Source of the DNA: Wenjunlia vitaminophila DSM 41686
GTDB taxonomy: Bacteria > Actinomycetota > Actinomycetes > Streptomycetales > Streptomycetaceae
NCBI RefSeq assembly: GCF_000380165.1
Contig: NZ_KB904683.1
Coordinates: 1 to 44,320, forward strand
DNA length: 44,320 nucleotides
Direction of reading: 5' to 3'
The notes below the pieces were generated by a model. That model ran no database searches and had not been told where the DNA came from. It saw only the letters and a list, made by a program, of their open reading frames with translations. The translations under genes were made by a program, and so were the position numbers. Positions 7,426 through 15,855 of the stretch are shown piece by piece. Each line of letters opens with the position of its first letter. The stretch's first letter is position 1.

Positions 7426-8847
7426 ATGGGACGGACACTCGCGGAGAAGGTCTGGGATGACCATGTCGTGCGGCGCGCCGACGGCGAGCCCGACCTGCTC
7501 TACATCGACCTGCACCTCCTGCACGAGGTCACCAGCCCGCAGGCGTTCGATGGGCTGAGGCTGAGCGGCAGGAAGGTGCGGCGCACCGACCTCACCCTTG
7601 CGACCGAGGACCACAACACCCCCACCCTCGACATCGACAAGCCCATCGCCGACCCGGTGTCCCGCGCCCAGCTCGAGACGCTGCGCCGGAACTGCGCCGA
7701 GTTCGGGGTGCGGCTGCACTCGCTGGGCGACGTGGAGCAGGGCGTGGTCCACGTCGTCGGTCCCCAGCTCGGGCTGACCCAGCCGGGCACCACCGTGGTC
7801 TGCGGAGACAGCCACACCTCCACCCACGGCGCGTTCGGCGCGCTGGCCTTCGGCATCGGGACCAGCCAGGTCGAGCACGTGCTGGCCACCCAGACGCTGC
7901 CGCTGTCCCCTTTCCGGACCATGGCGATCACCGTCGAGGGCGAGCTGCCCGCGGACGTCACCGCCAAGGACCTGATCCTGGCGATCATCGCCAGGATCGG
8001 CACCGGCGGGGGCCAGGGGTACGTGATCGAGTACCGCGGCTCGGCCATCCGCGCGCTGTCCATGGAGGCGCGGATGACCATCTGCAACATGTCCATCGAG
8101 GCCGGCGCGCGGGCCGGCATGATCGCCCCTGACGAGACCACCTTCGAGTACCTCAGGGGTCGGCCCCACGCGCCCGAGGGCGCGGAGTGGGACGCCGCGG
8201 TGGAGTACTGGAAGACCCTGCGGACCGACGACGACGCGGTCTTCGACCACGAGGTGTTCATCGACGCCGCCGAGCTGGCCCCGTTCGTCACCTGGGGCAC
8301 CAACCCTGGCCAGGGCGCTCCGCTGAGCGCCTCCGTGCCGGACCCGGCCTCGTTCGACGACGCCAGCGACCGCCTGGCGGCGCAGAACGCCCTGGAGTAC
8401 ATGGACCTGACTCCGGGTCAGCCGCTCCGGGAGGTGAGGGTGGACACCGTCTTCGTCGGCTCCTGCACCAACGGACGGATCGAGGACCTGCGCTCTGCGG
8501 CCTCGGTGCTGAAGGGGCGCAGGGTCGCTGACGGGGTGCGGATGCTGGTCGTCCCCGGGTCGGTACGGGTCGCGCTCCAGGCGGTGGACGAGGGTCTGGA
8601 CCGGGTGTTCACCGAGGCCGGTGCCGAGTGGAGACACGCCGGGTGCTCTATGTGCCTGGGGATGAACCCGGACCAGCTCTCCCCCGGGGAGCGCTCCGCG
8701 TCCACCTCCAACCGCAACTTCGAGGGCCGCCAGGGCAAGGGCGGACGCACCCACCTCGTCTCCCCTCAGGTCGCCGCCGCCACCGCGGTCCGCGGGCGGC
8801 TGTCCTCCCCGTCCGACCTTGACGCGACGACCACCGTGGAGGTGTGA
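7426..8847 (+). CDS. leuC: 3-Isopropylmalate dehydratase large subunit
   Basis: LeuC and LeuD together isomerise 2-isopropylmalate to 3-isopropylmalate in leucine synthesis, using a 4Fe-4S cluster. The 473 residues carry the aconitase-family cluster ligands C347 (GSCTNGR), C407 and C410 ([10 protein letters not shown]) at the same numbers as in E. coli LeuC, plus [13 protein letters not shown] and the C-terminal [11 protein letters not shown] substrate loop. GGAGG at 7414-7418 is 7 bases from the ATG at 7426, which decides the start over the in-frame GTG one codon earlier. leuD starts 5 bases after the stop. Transcribed divergently from ndgR, its probable regulator. I see no T-box or leucine-rich leader peptide upstream. 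Confidence 0.97.
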   Translation: MGRTLAEKVWDDHVVRRADGEPDLLYIDLHLLHEVTSPQAFDGLRLSGRKVRRTDLTLATEDHNTPTLDIDKPIADPVSRAQLETLRRNCAEFGVRLHSLGDVEQGVVHVVGPQLGLTQPGTTVVCGDSHTSTHGAFGALAFGIGTSQVEHVLATQTLPLSPFRTMAITVEGELPADVTAKDLILAIIARIGTGGGQGYVIEYRGSAIRALSMEARMTICNMSIEAGARAGMIAPDETTFEYLRGRPHAPEGAEWDAAVEYWKTLRTDDDAVFDHEVFIDAAELAPFVTWGTNPGQGAPLSASVPDPASFDDASDRLAAQNALEYMDLTPGQPLREVRVDTVFVGSCTNGRIEDLRSAASVLKGRRVADGVRMLVVPGSVRVALQAVDEGLDRVFTEAGAEWRHAGCSMCLGMNPDQLSPGERSASTSNRNFEGRQGKGGRTHLVSPQVAAATAVRGRLSSPSDLDATTTVEV

Positions 8848-8852
8848 GCAGC

Positions 8853-9461
8853 ATGGAAGCGTTCACCACACACACCGGCCGGGCCGTGCCGCTGCGCCGC
8901 AGCAACGTCGACACCGACCAGATCATCCCGGCCCACTGGCTGAAGAAGGTCACCCGCACCGGCTTCGAGGACGGCCTGTTCGAGGCGTGGCGCAAGGACC
9001 CGGAGTTCGTGCTCAACCAGCCCGAGCGGCAGGGGGCGACCGTGCTGGTCGCCGGCCCCGACTTCGGCACCGGGTCGTCCCGGGAGCACGCGGTGTGGGC
9101 GTTGCAGAACTACGGCTTCAAGGCCGTGATCTCCTCGCGCTTCGCCGACATCTTCCGGGGCAACTCGCTGAAGAACGGGCTGCTCACCGTGATCCTCCCG
9201 CAGGAGACGGTGGACGGGCTGTGGGAGCTGACCGAGTCGGAGCCGGACGCGCGGTTCACCGTTGACCTGGTCGAGCGCCAGGTGCGTGCGGTCGCCGCCG
9301 ACGGAACGGAACTGGTCGCCGACTTCGAGCTGGACGACAACGCCCGCACACGGCTGTTGCAGGGGCTCGACGACATCAGTCTCACCCTCCGCGAGGAGGA
9401 GCTCATCGCGGCGTACGAGGCGACCCGCGCCTCGTTCAAGCCCCGGACCCTGACAGTCTGA
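8853..9461 (+). CDS. leuD: 3-Isopropylmalate dehydratase small subunit
   Basis: A 202-residue partner of LeuC that supplies the swivel domain closing over the active site. Family motifs are [13 protein letters not shown] near the N-terminus and [17 protein letters not shown], the loop that contacts substrate. The ATG at 8853 has GGAGG (8838-8842) 10 bases upstream, within the end of leuC. An in-frame GTG at 8844 overlaps the leuC stop and is a less likely alternative. Forms an operon with leuC, closed by the hairpin at 9525. Confidence 0.96.
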   Translation: MEAFTTHTGRAVPLRRSNVDTDQIIPAHWLKKVTRTGFEDGLFEAWRKDPEFVLNQPERQGATVLVAGPDFGTGSSREHAVWALQNYGFKAVISSRFADIFRGNSLKNGLLTVILPQETVDGLWELTESEPDARFTVDLVERQVRAVAADGTELVADFELDDNARTRLLQGLDDISLTLREEELIAAYEATRASFKPRTLTV

Positions 9462-9524
9462 GGGATCACGGACCCCGATCCCACCGTCGCCCGGCCGAGT
9501 TGGCGGCCGGACGAGGACACGCAA

Positions 9525-9550
9525 AGGCGCCCCGCTTCGGCGGGGCGCCT
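9525..9550 (+). terminator. leuCD terminator
   Basis: AGGCGCCCCG(C) pairs perfectly with (G)CGGGGCGCCT around a TTCG tetraloop (11 base pairs). The following bases are GC-rich, as is usual for actinobacterial hairpin terminators. Confidence 0.75.
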
Positions 9551-9606
9551 CGCCGTTGGGGGACCGCCCACACCGGACAACCCGTGCGAGCTGCCACAAT
9601 CGGCGC

Positions 9607-9843
9607 ATGGACCGCGGCGAGGACGACCTGGAGCTCTACGCGGTGTTCGCCGCCCGGTTGAAGCAGGCCCATGCCCGGGTGCGGGCCTTGGACCTCCCCG
9701 AGCCGGCAGCGGCGACCCTGACCCGGAGGCTGCTGGTGATCACCGCGGCCGCGAAGCACGATCTCGCCCACGCGGCACGGCGCCTTGACCGACTCATGCA
9801 GGAGCTCGACGAGGCCGGTCCCGACGTCACAAAGCGTCCCTGA
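9607..9843 (+). CDS. Conserved small hypothetical protein (78 residues)
   Basis: No function is known to me. The frame begins at an ATG at 9607 (MDRGEDDLELYAVFAARL); an upstream in-frame ATG at 9556 would overlap the spacer after the leuD terminator and has a non-coding composition. Third codon positions are mostly G or C, which supports coding. The protein looks all-helical, with heptad-like Leu/Ala spacing (RALDLPEPAAATLTRRLLVI), and has no cysteine, signal peptide or membrane segment. A small helical protein occupies the same place between leuD and hupS in Streptomyces as far as I recall. It stands alone, between the leuCD terminator and the hupS promoter region. Confidence 0.65.
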   Translation: MDRGEDDLELYAVFAARLKQAHARVRALDLPEPAAATLTRRLLVITAAAKHDLAHAARRLDRLMQELDEAGPDVTKRP

Positions 9844-9969
9844 CAGCCGAATCCGTTGCGTCAGTAGGGTGACTCGTCCGTTCAGTGATTGATTTGGTGG
9901 TTTATATCTGCCTAACGTGCAAAAAAGCCTGAACGGAATGTTCGTGGCGTGGTTTCCGAAGGGGAAGAC

Positions 9970-10566
9970 GTGAACAAGGCGCAGCTTGTCGAGGCGGTGG
10001 CCGATCAAGTAGGAGGGCGAAAGGCCGCCGCCGACGCGGTCGATGCCGTCCTCGACGTCATCGTCCGCGCGGTGGTCGCGGGTGAACGGGTCTCTGTCAC
10101 CGGCTTCGGTTCGTTCGAGAAGGTGGACCGGCCGGCCCGTTACGCACGCAATCCGCAGACCGGGGAACGGGTGCGGGTGAAGAAGACCTCGGTGCCGCGT
10201 TTCCGTGCGGGCCAGGGGTTCAAGGACCTCGTCAGCGGATCCAAGAAGCTGCCGAAGACCGGTCCCTCGGTGAAGAAGGCGCCCAAGGGCAGTCTCACCG
10301 GCGGCGTTTCCGCCCGGACCACGACCAAGGCGGCGGCGAAGCGGGCCGCGGCGAAGAAGGCCCCCGCCAAGAAGGCGACGGCCAAGACCACCGCGGCCAA
10401 GACCACCGCGGCCAAGAAGGCCACGGCGAAGAAGACGACCGCCAAGAAGACGGCGAAGAAGACCACGGCCAAGAAGGCCCCGGCCAAGAAGAGCACCGCC
10501 AAGAAGGCCCCCGCCCAGCGGTCATCCGCACGGAAGATGACCGCGAAGCGCGCCGCCAGACGCTGA
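9970..10566 (+). CDS. hupS: HU-type nucleoid protein with lysine-rich C-terminal tail (HupS)
   Basis: 198 residues in two parts. Residues 1 to about 92 are a complete HU domain (NKAQLVEAVADQVGG, VSVTGFGSFEK, and the DNA-binding arm ARNPQTGERVRVKKTSVPRF). The rest is a histone H1-like tail made of many degenerate AKK-x-(A/P/T) units, ending in AKRAARR. The GTG at 9970 is chosen because VNKAQLVEAV is the classic HU start and AAGGGGA lies just upstream. Such two-part HU proteins occur in actinobacteria. In S. coelicolor HupS accumulates during sporulation and compacts spore nucleoids; mycobacterial HupB is similar and its tail is acetylated. The AT-rich DNA at 9885-9945 probably holds its promoter, but I cannot define the hexamers. 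Confidence 0.93.
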   Translation: MNKAQLVEAVADQVGGRKAAADAVDAVLDVIVRAVVAGERVSVTGFGSFEKVDRPARYARNPQTGERVRVKKTSVPRFRAGQGFKDLVSGSKKLPKTGPSVKKAPKGSLTGGVSARTTTKAAAKRAAAKKAPAKKATAKTTAAKTTAAKKATAKKTTAKKTAKKTTAKKAPAKKSTAKKAPAQRSSARKMTAKRAARR

Positions 10567-10587
10567 CCCTCCAACGACAGCCGCCTT

Positions 10588-10621
10588 CGGGCCGGGCTCG
10601 CCCCGACGGGTGTCCGGCCCG
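10588..10621. terminator. Hairpin between convergent hupS and the 73-residue gene
   Basis: CGGGCCGG (10588-10595) pairs with CCGGCCCG (10614-10621), with a loop that can fold further (CCC-GA-CGGG). The position between convergent genes suggests a two-way terminator. Confidence 0.5.
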
Positions 10622-10676
10622 CGGCGCCGGTCGTGAACGCCCCGCCGCCGGACCCGGGTCGGGCGGCGAGTCCCCT

Positions 10677-10898
10677 TCAGTCGGCCTCCGGATCGGGGAA
10701 CGTCGCCAGGGTGACGAACACCACGCGGCGGGCGTCCCCCGCACCCTCGGTCCTGACGCGCACCCGCTGCCCGGGGCGCAGTCGCAGCAGCCCCCCGGAG
10801 TCGAACGCCGCTGCGTCGAACGGCACCGGGGTGCCGTCGTCGAGCAGCACGCTGCCGCAGCGCGTGTCCTGGGAGAACGTGTAAGCCGTGGCCTGCAT
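10677..10898 (-). CDS. Conserved small beta-rich protein, OB-fold-like (73 residues)
   Basis: MQATAYTFSQDTRCGSVLLD at the N-terminus, then DGTPVPFDAAAFDSGGLLRL and a GQRVRVRTEG strand. The pattern of short strands and glycines resembles cold-shock or translation-factor OB folds, but RNP motifs of true Csp proteins are missing, so function is unassigned. The ATG at 10898 is preceded 7 bases upstream by a TAGGCT (-10-like, minus strand 10911-10906), which would allow a leaderless transcript. The gene also lies 10 bases after the cofC stop codon, so read-through from cofC is equally likely. Convergent with hupS. Confidence 0.7.
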   Translation of the reverse strand: MQATAYTFSQDTRCGSVLLDDGTPVPFDAAAFDSGGLLRLRPGQRVRVRTEGAGDARRVVFVTLATFPDPEAD

Positions 10899-10908
10899 GG
10901 CCAGCAGC

Positions 10909-11625
10909 CTAAGGGCTCGCGCCGTCAACGGTCAGCGGCGCCGCGGCGGCCCGGGTGCACGGCCCCACCCCGAGCAGCCACGCCTGGCGCAGGTCATCCC
11001 CGGTGTCCACGTCCCGTCGCACCGAATCCACCCGCGGCAGTGTGATCTCCCTCGCTCCGGAGGCCCGGTGCCGCTCCCGGGACGCCCCGCCGAACGCCGG
11101 CCGCAGCGCCACCCCGGGGGCCGCGGTGAGCAGCGTCGTCCCCACCCCCGCCGCGTCGGCGAGGAACGCCCGCCGAGGGCCCCGTGCCGCCGCGAGCACC
11201 CGCCCCAGCTCCGCCGGCCGCAGTGCCGGCAGGTCGGCGGAGAGCGCCCCCACCGGCGCCTCCGGGCGCGCCTCCCGGAGCAGGGCCGCCCCGTGGGCCA
11301 GCGCCGCGTTGAGCCCGCTGCCCGGGGCGTCGGGCACCACCAGCGCACCGAGTGCCGCCAGCGCCTCCCGCGCCGCTGGGTCGTCGGTGACCACGAGCAG
11401 CCGCTCCACCGCCGGACAGCGCAGCGCCGCGGCCACCGTGTCCTTGGCGAAGGCCAGCGCAAGCCCCGGACGCAGGGGCCCGGCGTAGTCGGTCAGCCGG
11501 CTCTTGGCCACGGCCAGCGGCTTCAGCGGCAGCACCAGGGCCCACCCGTCGGTCCCGTGGTCACGGGCGGCGCGTGGCACGGTGGCCGGCTCTTGCGGCG
11601 CGGACGAGTGCGACATCGCGCCCAT
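10909..11625 (-). CDS. cofC: Phosphoenolpyruvate/2-phospholactate guanylyltransferase (F420 synthesis)
   Basis: 238 residues with the CofC/FbiD nucleotidyltransferase fold: LVLPLKPLAVAKSRLTDYAG is the GTP-binding N-terminal loop with conserved K, SR and L; LLVVTDDP, ALSADLPAL (metal-binding D) and PAFGGASRERH follow. The enzyme activates phosphoenolpyruvate (actinobacteria) or 2-phospho-L-lactate (archaea) with GTP, giving the precursor joined to Fo in coenzyme F420. The first ATG at 11625 has a GAGG nearby; an ATG three codons later is an alternative. The first 25 residues are probably disordered. fbiA, fbiB and fbiC are not in the window. Divergent from plsC across 233 bases. Confidence 0.9.
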   Translation of the reverse strand: MGAMSHSSAPQEPATVPRAARDHGTDGWALVLPLKPLAVAKSRLTDYAGPLRPGLALAFAKDTVAAALRCPAVERLLVVTDDPAAREALAALGALVVPDAPGSGLNAALAHGAALLREARPEAPVGALSADLPALRPAELGRVLAAARGPRRAFLADAAGVGTTLLTAAPGVALRPAFGGASRERHRASGAREITLPRVDSVRRDVDTGDDLRQAWLLGVGPCTRAAAAPLTVDGASP

Positions 11626-11858
11626 TGTCCTCGCCCCGCCCCCGCCCCGCTGCCTGCCTCCCGTCCCTCCCGTCCCGCCCGTGGCTTCCGGCTCGCCGTC
11701 CCCGTGCCGTCGCCTGGGCGGGGAGTTACCGTGGCTGCTCTGGAACAGACCGCGGATCCCGGCCCCGAACGGGCCCCGGCGGCTCCGGTCCGCCCGGCCG
11801 CCGTCGCCCGGGCCGCCCCGGGTGCGCCGTCCGCGGGGACGTGAGGAGGACGTTCGCC

Positions 11859-12662
11859 GTGCCCCGCCGCAGGATCGGCTTCTGGTACCGCCTGGCCGTG
11901 GGGGTGTGCAAACCGCCGCTGCTGCTGTTGTTCGCGCGGGACTGGCGGGGAATGGAGCACATTCCCGACGAGGGCGGATTCATCGCCGTGGTCAACCACA
12001 ACTCGTATCTCGATCCGTTCTCCTACGGTCACTTTCAGTACAGCACCGGTCGGGTGCCCCGATTCATGGTGAAGGCCGAGCTTTTCCGGACCCCGTTCGT
12101 CGGGAGGGTGCTCCGCGGCGCCGGACAGATCCCGGTCCACCGGGGGACCGCGCGGGCGGCGGACGCGGTCCGCGATGCGGTGGCCGCGGTGGACTCCGGC
12201 GAGTGCGTGGTCGTCTATCCTGAGGGCACCCGGACCCTGGACCCCGACCAGTGGCCGATGACCGGAAAGACCGGTGTGGCGCGGATGGCGCTGAGCACCC
12301 GGGCCCCCGTCATCCCGGTCGCCCAGTGGGGGGCGAACGAGGCCCTGCCGCCGCACACCGGACGTCGGCGGGTGTGGTTGCTGCCCCGCAAGACACTGCG
12401 GGTGCTCGCGGGACCACCGGTGGACCTTTCCGCCTACCTGGACCGGGAACCCACCCCCGAGGTGCTGCGCGCCGCCACTGACACGATCATGGACGCGGTG
12501 ACCGAACTCCTCGCCGAGCTGCGCCAGCAGCCCGTCCCGGCAAGGCGGCGTGCCGCCAACCCACAGACGTGGACCCGGACGTCCGCGTCCCGGCCCCCCA
12601 CGGGACCGCCGGGTACTCGAACACCGCAGGACCCGCAGGCGAGGAACGAGGAGACGCAGTGA
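11859..12662 (+). CDS. plsC: 1-Acyl-sn-glycerol-3-phosphate acyltransferase (PlsC family)
   Basis: A 267-residue acyltransferase. The catalytic NH-x4-D motif is NHNSYLD around residues 46-52, and the phosphate-binding motif is VVYPEGTR, with RGAGQIPVHRG between them. It transfers an acyl chain to lysophosphatidate, giving phosphatidate. The start is a GTG at 11859 with GAGGAGGA 9 bases upstream. The last 40 residues are Pro/Arg/Thr-rich and probably disordered. It overlaps gpsA by four bases (GTGA at 12659-12662), so the two steps that supply and use glycerol 3-phosphate are translationally coupled. Confidence 0.93.
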   Translation: MPRRRIGFWYRLAVGVCKPPLLLLFARDWRGMEHIPDEGGFIAVVNHNSYLDPFSYGHFQYSTGRVPRFMVKAELFRTPFVGRVLRGAGQIPVHRGTARAADAVRDAVAAVDSGECVVVYPEGTRTLDPDQWPMTGKTGVARMALSTRAPVIPVAQWGANEALPPHTGRRRVWLLPRKTLRVLAGPPVDLSAYLDREPTPEVLRAATDTIMDAVTELLAELRQQPVPARRRAANPQTWTRTSASRPPTGPPGTRTPQDPQARNEETQ

Positions 12663-13660
12663 CGCGTGTGGCCGTTTTCGGCACCGGATCCTGGGGGACG
12701 GCGTTCGCCGTGGTCCTCGCCGACGCCGGCTGTGAGGTGACGCTGTGGGGGCGTCGGCCCGAGCTCGTCGAGGCCCTGAACGCCACCCGGGCCAACCCGG
12801 ACTACCTCCCCGAAGTCGCCCTGCCGGAGCGGGTGCGGGCGACCACCGACCCGTCCGCCGCGGCCGAGGGCGCGGAGTTCACCGTGCTGGCCGTGCCCGC
12901 GCAGACCCTGCGCGGCAACCTGGCGGCCTGGACGCCGGTGCTGTCCCCCAAGACCGTGCTGGTCTCGCTGATGAAGGGGATCGAGCTGGGCACGGCGAAG
13001 CGGATGAGCGAGGTGATCGCCGAGGTCACGGGCGCGCCGGCCGAGCGGGTCGCGGTGCTCAGCGGCCCCAACCTGGCCAGGGAGATCGCCCACCGCCAGC
13101 CGGCGGCGAGCGTGGTCGCCTGCCGCGACGAGGCCGTGGCCCGGCGGCTGCAGACCGCCTGCCACACCCCTTACTTCCGTCCCTACACCAACACCGACGT
13201 CACCGGCTGCGAACTGGGCGGCGCGGTGAAGAACGTGATCGCGCTGGCCGTCGGCATCGCGGACGGGATGGGCCTGGGTGACAACGCCAAGGCCTCCCTG
13301 ATCACCCGCGGACTCGCCGAGACCACCCGGCTCGGCGTGGCGCTGGGGGCCGACCCGCTCACCTTCTCCGGGCTCGCCGGCCTCGGTGACCTCGTCGCCA
13401 CCTGCGCCTCCCCGCTCTCCCGCAACCACACCTTCGGTACCAACCTCGGCCGTGGGATGACCGTGGATCAGGTGGTGGCGGTCACCAGACAGACCGCCGA
13501 GGGGGTCAAGTCCTGCGAGTCCGTGCTCGATCTGGCCCGGCGGCACGCCGTGGACGTGCCGATCACCGAGACGGTGGTGGACATCGTGCACCACGGGAAA
13601 CCACCGCTGGTGGGCCTGAAGGAGCTGATGTCCCGCTCGGCCAAGCCGGAACGGCACTGA
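12659..13660 (+). CDS. gpsA: Glycerol-3-phosphate dehydrogenase [NAD(P)+]
   Basis: 333 residues. The N-terminal Rossmann fold has VAVFGTGSWGTAFAVVLADAG (the G-x-G-x-W-G signature of GpsA); the C-terminal all-helical domain carries the catalytic lysine in CELGGAVKNVIALAVG and the typical TFSGLAGLGDLVATC segment. It reduces dihydroxyacetone phosphate to glycerol 3-phosphate for phospholipid synthesis in the cytoplasm. The GTG start at 12659 overlaps the plsC stop and is preceded by GAGGAGA. A short gap leads to ddl. Confidence 0.97.
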   Translation: MTRVAVFGTGSWGTAFAVVLADAGCEVTLWGRRPELVEALNATRANPDYLPEVALPERVRATTDPSAAAEGAEFTVLAVPAQTLRGNLAAWTPVLSPKTVLVSLMKGIELGTAKRMSEVIAEVTGAPAERVAVLSGPNLAREIAHRQPAASVVACRDEAVARRLQTACHTPYFRPYTNTDVTGCELGGAVKNVIALAVGIADGMGLGDNAKASLITRGLAETTRLGVALGADPLTFSGLAGLGDLVATCASPLSRNHTFGTNLGRGMTVDQVVAVTRQTAEGVKSCESVLDLARRHAVDVPITETVVDIVHHGKPPLVGLKELMSRSAKPERH

Positions 13661-13709
13661 CGTGGCGGACCGGAACACCCGCGGCCGGTCAGGGTAGTCT
13701 CGTCGCGTC

Positions 13710-14861
13710 ATGAGCAACCAGCACCCTTCTCCCGGTCAGGATCCCGGTCGCAAGCCGCGGGTCGCGGTCATCTTCGGCGGACGCAGTTCCGAACACGGGG
13801 TGTCGGTGGTCACCGCCGCCAGCGTGCTGCGGGCCATCGACCGGTCCGTCTACGACGTGCTGCCCATCGGCATCACCACCGAGGGACGCTGGGCGCTGAC
13901 CGCCGACGCACCCGAACGCATGGCCATCGTCGAGCGCTCCATGCCCCGCGTCGAGCAGGTCGCCGACCACGAGGGCGCGATCGCCCTGCCGGTCGATCCC
14001 GGGATCAGGGAGGTGCTGTACTCCGAGCCGGGCACGGTGCCCAAGGTGTTGGGCGAGGTGGACGTCGTCCTGCCGTTGCTGCACGGTCCGTACGGCGAGG
14101 ACGGCACCCTCCAGGGCATGCTTGAGCTCTCCGACGTCCCCTACGTCGGTTCCGGGGTGCTGGCGAGCGCGGTCGGCATGGACAAGGAGTACATGAAGCG
14201 GGTCTTCGCCTCGTTCGGGCTGCCGATCGGCCCCTACCTGGTGATCCGTCCCCGGGAGTGGGAGCGGGACCCGTCCGCGGCCCTGGCCCGGGTGGTGGAC
14301 TTCACGGCCGACAACGGCTGGCCGGTCTTCGTCAAACCGGCCCGTGCCGGGTCCAGCATGGGCATCTCCCGGGTGGAGGACGTGGCCGGTCTCGAGCCGG
14401 CGATCGAGGAGGCCAGACGGCACGACCCCAAGGTGCTCGTCGAGGCGCACCTGAACGGCCGGGAGATCGAGTGCGGCGTCCTGGAGTTCGAGGACGGCCC
14501 CAGGGCCAGCGTCCCCGCGGAGATCCCACCGGTCAGCGAGCACGACTTCTACGACTTCGAGGCGAAGTACATCGACTCCGCCGAGTGCCTGGTGCCCGCC
14601 CCGCTCACCGGAGAACAGACCGCCCGGGTGCAGGAGCTGGCCGTCGCCGCGTTCGACGCCATGTCCTGCGAGGGGCTGGTCCGCGCCGACTTCTTCCTGC
14701 TGGAGAACGGCGAGTTCGTGCTCAACGAGATCAACACCATGCCGGGGTTCACCCCCATCTCCATGTACCCGCGGATGTGGCAGGCCAGTGGCGTGTCCTA
14801 CCCGGAGCTGGTGGACCGGCTGATCCAGGCGGCGTTGCGGCGGCGGACCGGGCTGCGCTGA
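13710..14861 (+). CDS. ddlA: D-alanine-D-alanine ligase
   Basis: 383 residues, the standard length of actinobacterial Ddl. The ATP-grasp ligase has GGRSSEHGVSVVTA (first substrate site), LHGPYGEDGTLQG, FVKPARAGSSMGIS (ATP-binding lysine and serine loop), FYDFEAKY and LNEINTMPGF (metal-binding N and E). The KY of FYDFEAKY corresponds to the K215-Y216 pair of E. coli DdlB. The tyrosine is kept, so this should be a normal D-Ala-D-Ala enzyme rather than a D-lactate (vancomycin-resistance) type. A TAGTCT hexamer at 13695-13700 lies 9 bases before the ATG, suggesting a very short leader. Follows gpsA by 49 bases. Confidence 0.96.
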   Translation: MSNQHPSPGQDPGRKPRVAVIFGGRSSEHGVSVVTAASVLRAIDRSVYDVLPIGITTEGRWALTADAPERMAIVERSMPRVEQVADHEGAIALPVDPGIREVLYSEPGTVPKVLGEVDVVLPLLHGPYGEDGTLQGMLELSDVPYVGSGVLASAVGMDKEYMKRVFASFGLPIGPYLVIRPREWERDPSAALARVVDFTADNGWPVFVKPARAGSSMGISRVEDVAGLEPAIEEARRHDPKVLVEAHLNGREIECGVLEFEDGPRASVPAEIPPVSEHDFYDFEAKYIDSAECLVPAPLTGEQTARVQELAVAAFDAMSCEGLVRADFFLLENGEFVLNEINTMPGFTPISMYPRMWQASGVSYPELVDRLIQAALRRRTGLR

Positions 14862-14887
14862 CCCCGTGCCCCCGGGGCCGTGCGGCG

Positions 14888-15394
14888 TCACAGCCGTGTC
14901 GGCACCGTGCGGCGGACCGCCGTGGCGAGGTCCACCAGGGGGGCGGTCACCTCGGCCCCGGGGGGCTTCGGCACCCACACCTGCACCAGGGCCCTGCGGC
15001 CCACCGTGGTGAACCTCACCCCGTCGGCCTCCTGCTCGGGCAGCCAGTCCACGCCCTCCACCCCGACCGCCTCGGTCGTGGGGTCGTAGGCGTCGCCGTA
15101 GGGGTCGAGCACCGGCGGCAGTTCGGTGCCGCAGCGCAGCACCACGGCGGGGTCGCCCCAGGCGGCGGTGTACGGGGAGTCCGGCTCGACATCCCGCGCC
15201 CTGTCCCCGTCCACCGTCTTGGGCAACGCGACGTGCAGCGCCCGGCAGAGCTCGGCGGCCGGCCCCTGCGGGGACGGTGGCTGCACCTCCAGGGCGGTCG
15301 GGAAGCAACCGGCCAGCGCCGGGGCCGCCACGGCGCACAGCAGGACGGTCCCCGCCGTTCGACGGAACCGGCCAGGGGTGCGCAGATGTCTCAC
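14888..15394 (-). CDS. DUF3515 family lipoprotein
   Basis: A secreted lipoprotein of about 168 residues: basic start, hydrophobic stretch (TVLLCAVAAPALAG) and a lipobox LAGC, so it should be lipid-anchored on the outside of the membrane. The mature part has two further cysteines (AELCRAL and VLRCGTE), which could form a disulfide, and matches the actinobacteria-specific DUF3515 family of unknown role. I chose the GTG at 15394 because TATGCT lies six bases upstream in the sense of transcription, a leaderless pattern; a GTG at 15415 is in frame. It is convergent with ddl and lies downstream of the Lrp-domain gene on the same strand. Confidence 0.8.
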   Translation of the reverse strand: MRHLRTPGRFRRTAGTVLLCAVAAPALAGCFPTALEVQPPSPQGPAAELCRALHVALPKTVDGDRARDVEPDSPYTAAWGDPAVVLRCGTELPPVLDPYGDAYDPTTEAVGVEGVDWLPEQEADGVRFTTVGRRALVQVWVPKPPGAEVTAPLVDLATAVRRTVPTRL

Positions 15395-15478
15395 CCACCG
15401 AGCATACTGAGCCACTGGGTCAGCGGCCCCGTGGCCCCCGCGCCGCGGGGGAGGGAGCGCCGCTGAGGGAGCACGACG

Positions 15479-15712
15479 TCAGATATGGACAACCGGGCAG
15501 GTCAGCGTGCGGGTGATCCCTTCCACCTGCTGCACCTTGGCGACCACGATCCGGCCCAACTCGTCCACACTCTCGGCCTGTGCGCGCACGATCACGTCGT
15601 AGGGACCGGTGACGTCCTCCGCGGTGAGCACACCGGTGATCGAAGAGATGGTCTCAGCCACGGCCGACGCCTTGCCGACCTCGGTCTGGATCAGGATGTA
15701 TGCCTGTACCAC
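15479..15712 (-). CDS. Stand-alone Lrp/AsnC ligand-binding (RAM) domain protein
   Basis: 77 residues matching only the C-terminal alpha/beta sandwich of Lrp/AsnC regulators (VQAYILIQTEVGKA, GPYDVIVRAQAESVDELGRI, VEGITRTLTCPVV). There is no helix-turn-helix, so it cannot bind DNA by itself; such proteins form ring-like oligomers that bind amino acids or modulate full-length Lrp proteins. The GTG at 15712 has a GGAGG six bases upstream. The DUF3515 gene starts 84 bases downstream on the same strand, and thiL is divergent. Confidence 0.9.
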   Translation of the reverse strand: MVQAYILIQTEVGKASAVAETISSITGVLTAEDVTGPYDVIVRAQAESVDELGRIVVAKVQQVEGITRTLTCPVVHI

Positions 15713-15855
15713 GTAGGACCTCCAGGCAGGGGAAACGGGGGATCATGCGGGTGGGGACGCAACCGTACCGCGTCACTGATCGGGGCGGGGAGACCCCGCG
15801 CAACGGGTGGCGCCCGGCGTGCCGCCCGGACACGACACTCGGGAGAGGCATGGAG

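Noticed and set aside
10320-10560. Apparent microsatellite of aagaaggcc-like units
   Set aside because: Explained by the lysine/alanine-rich coding tail of HupS.
13710-14861. Vancomycin-resistance type (D-Ala-D-Lac) ligase
   Set aside because: The tyrosine after the phosphate-binding lysine (FYDFEAKY) is kept and there is no vanH or vanX neighbour, so a normal D-Ala-D-Ala ligase is more likely.
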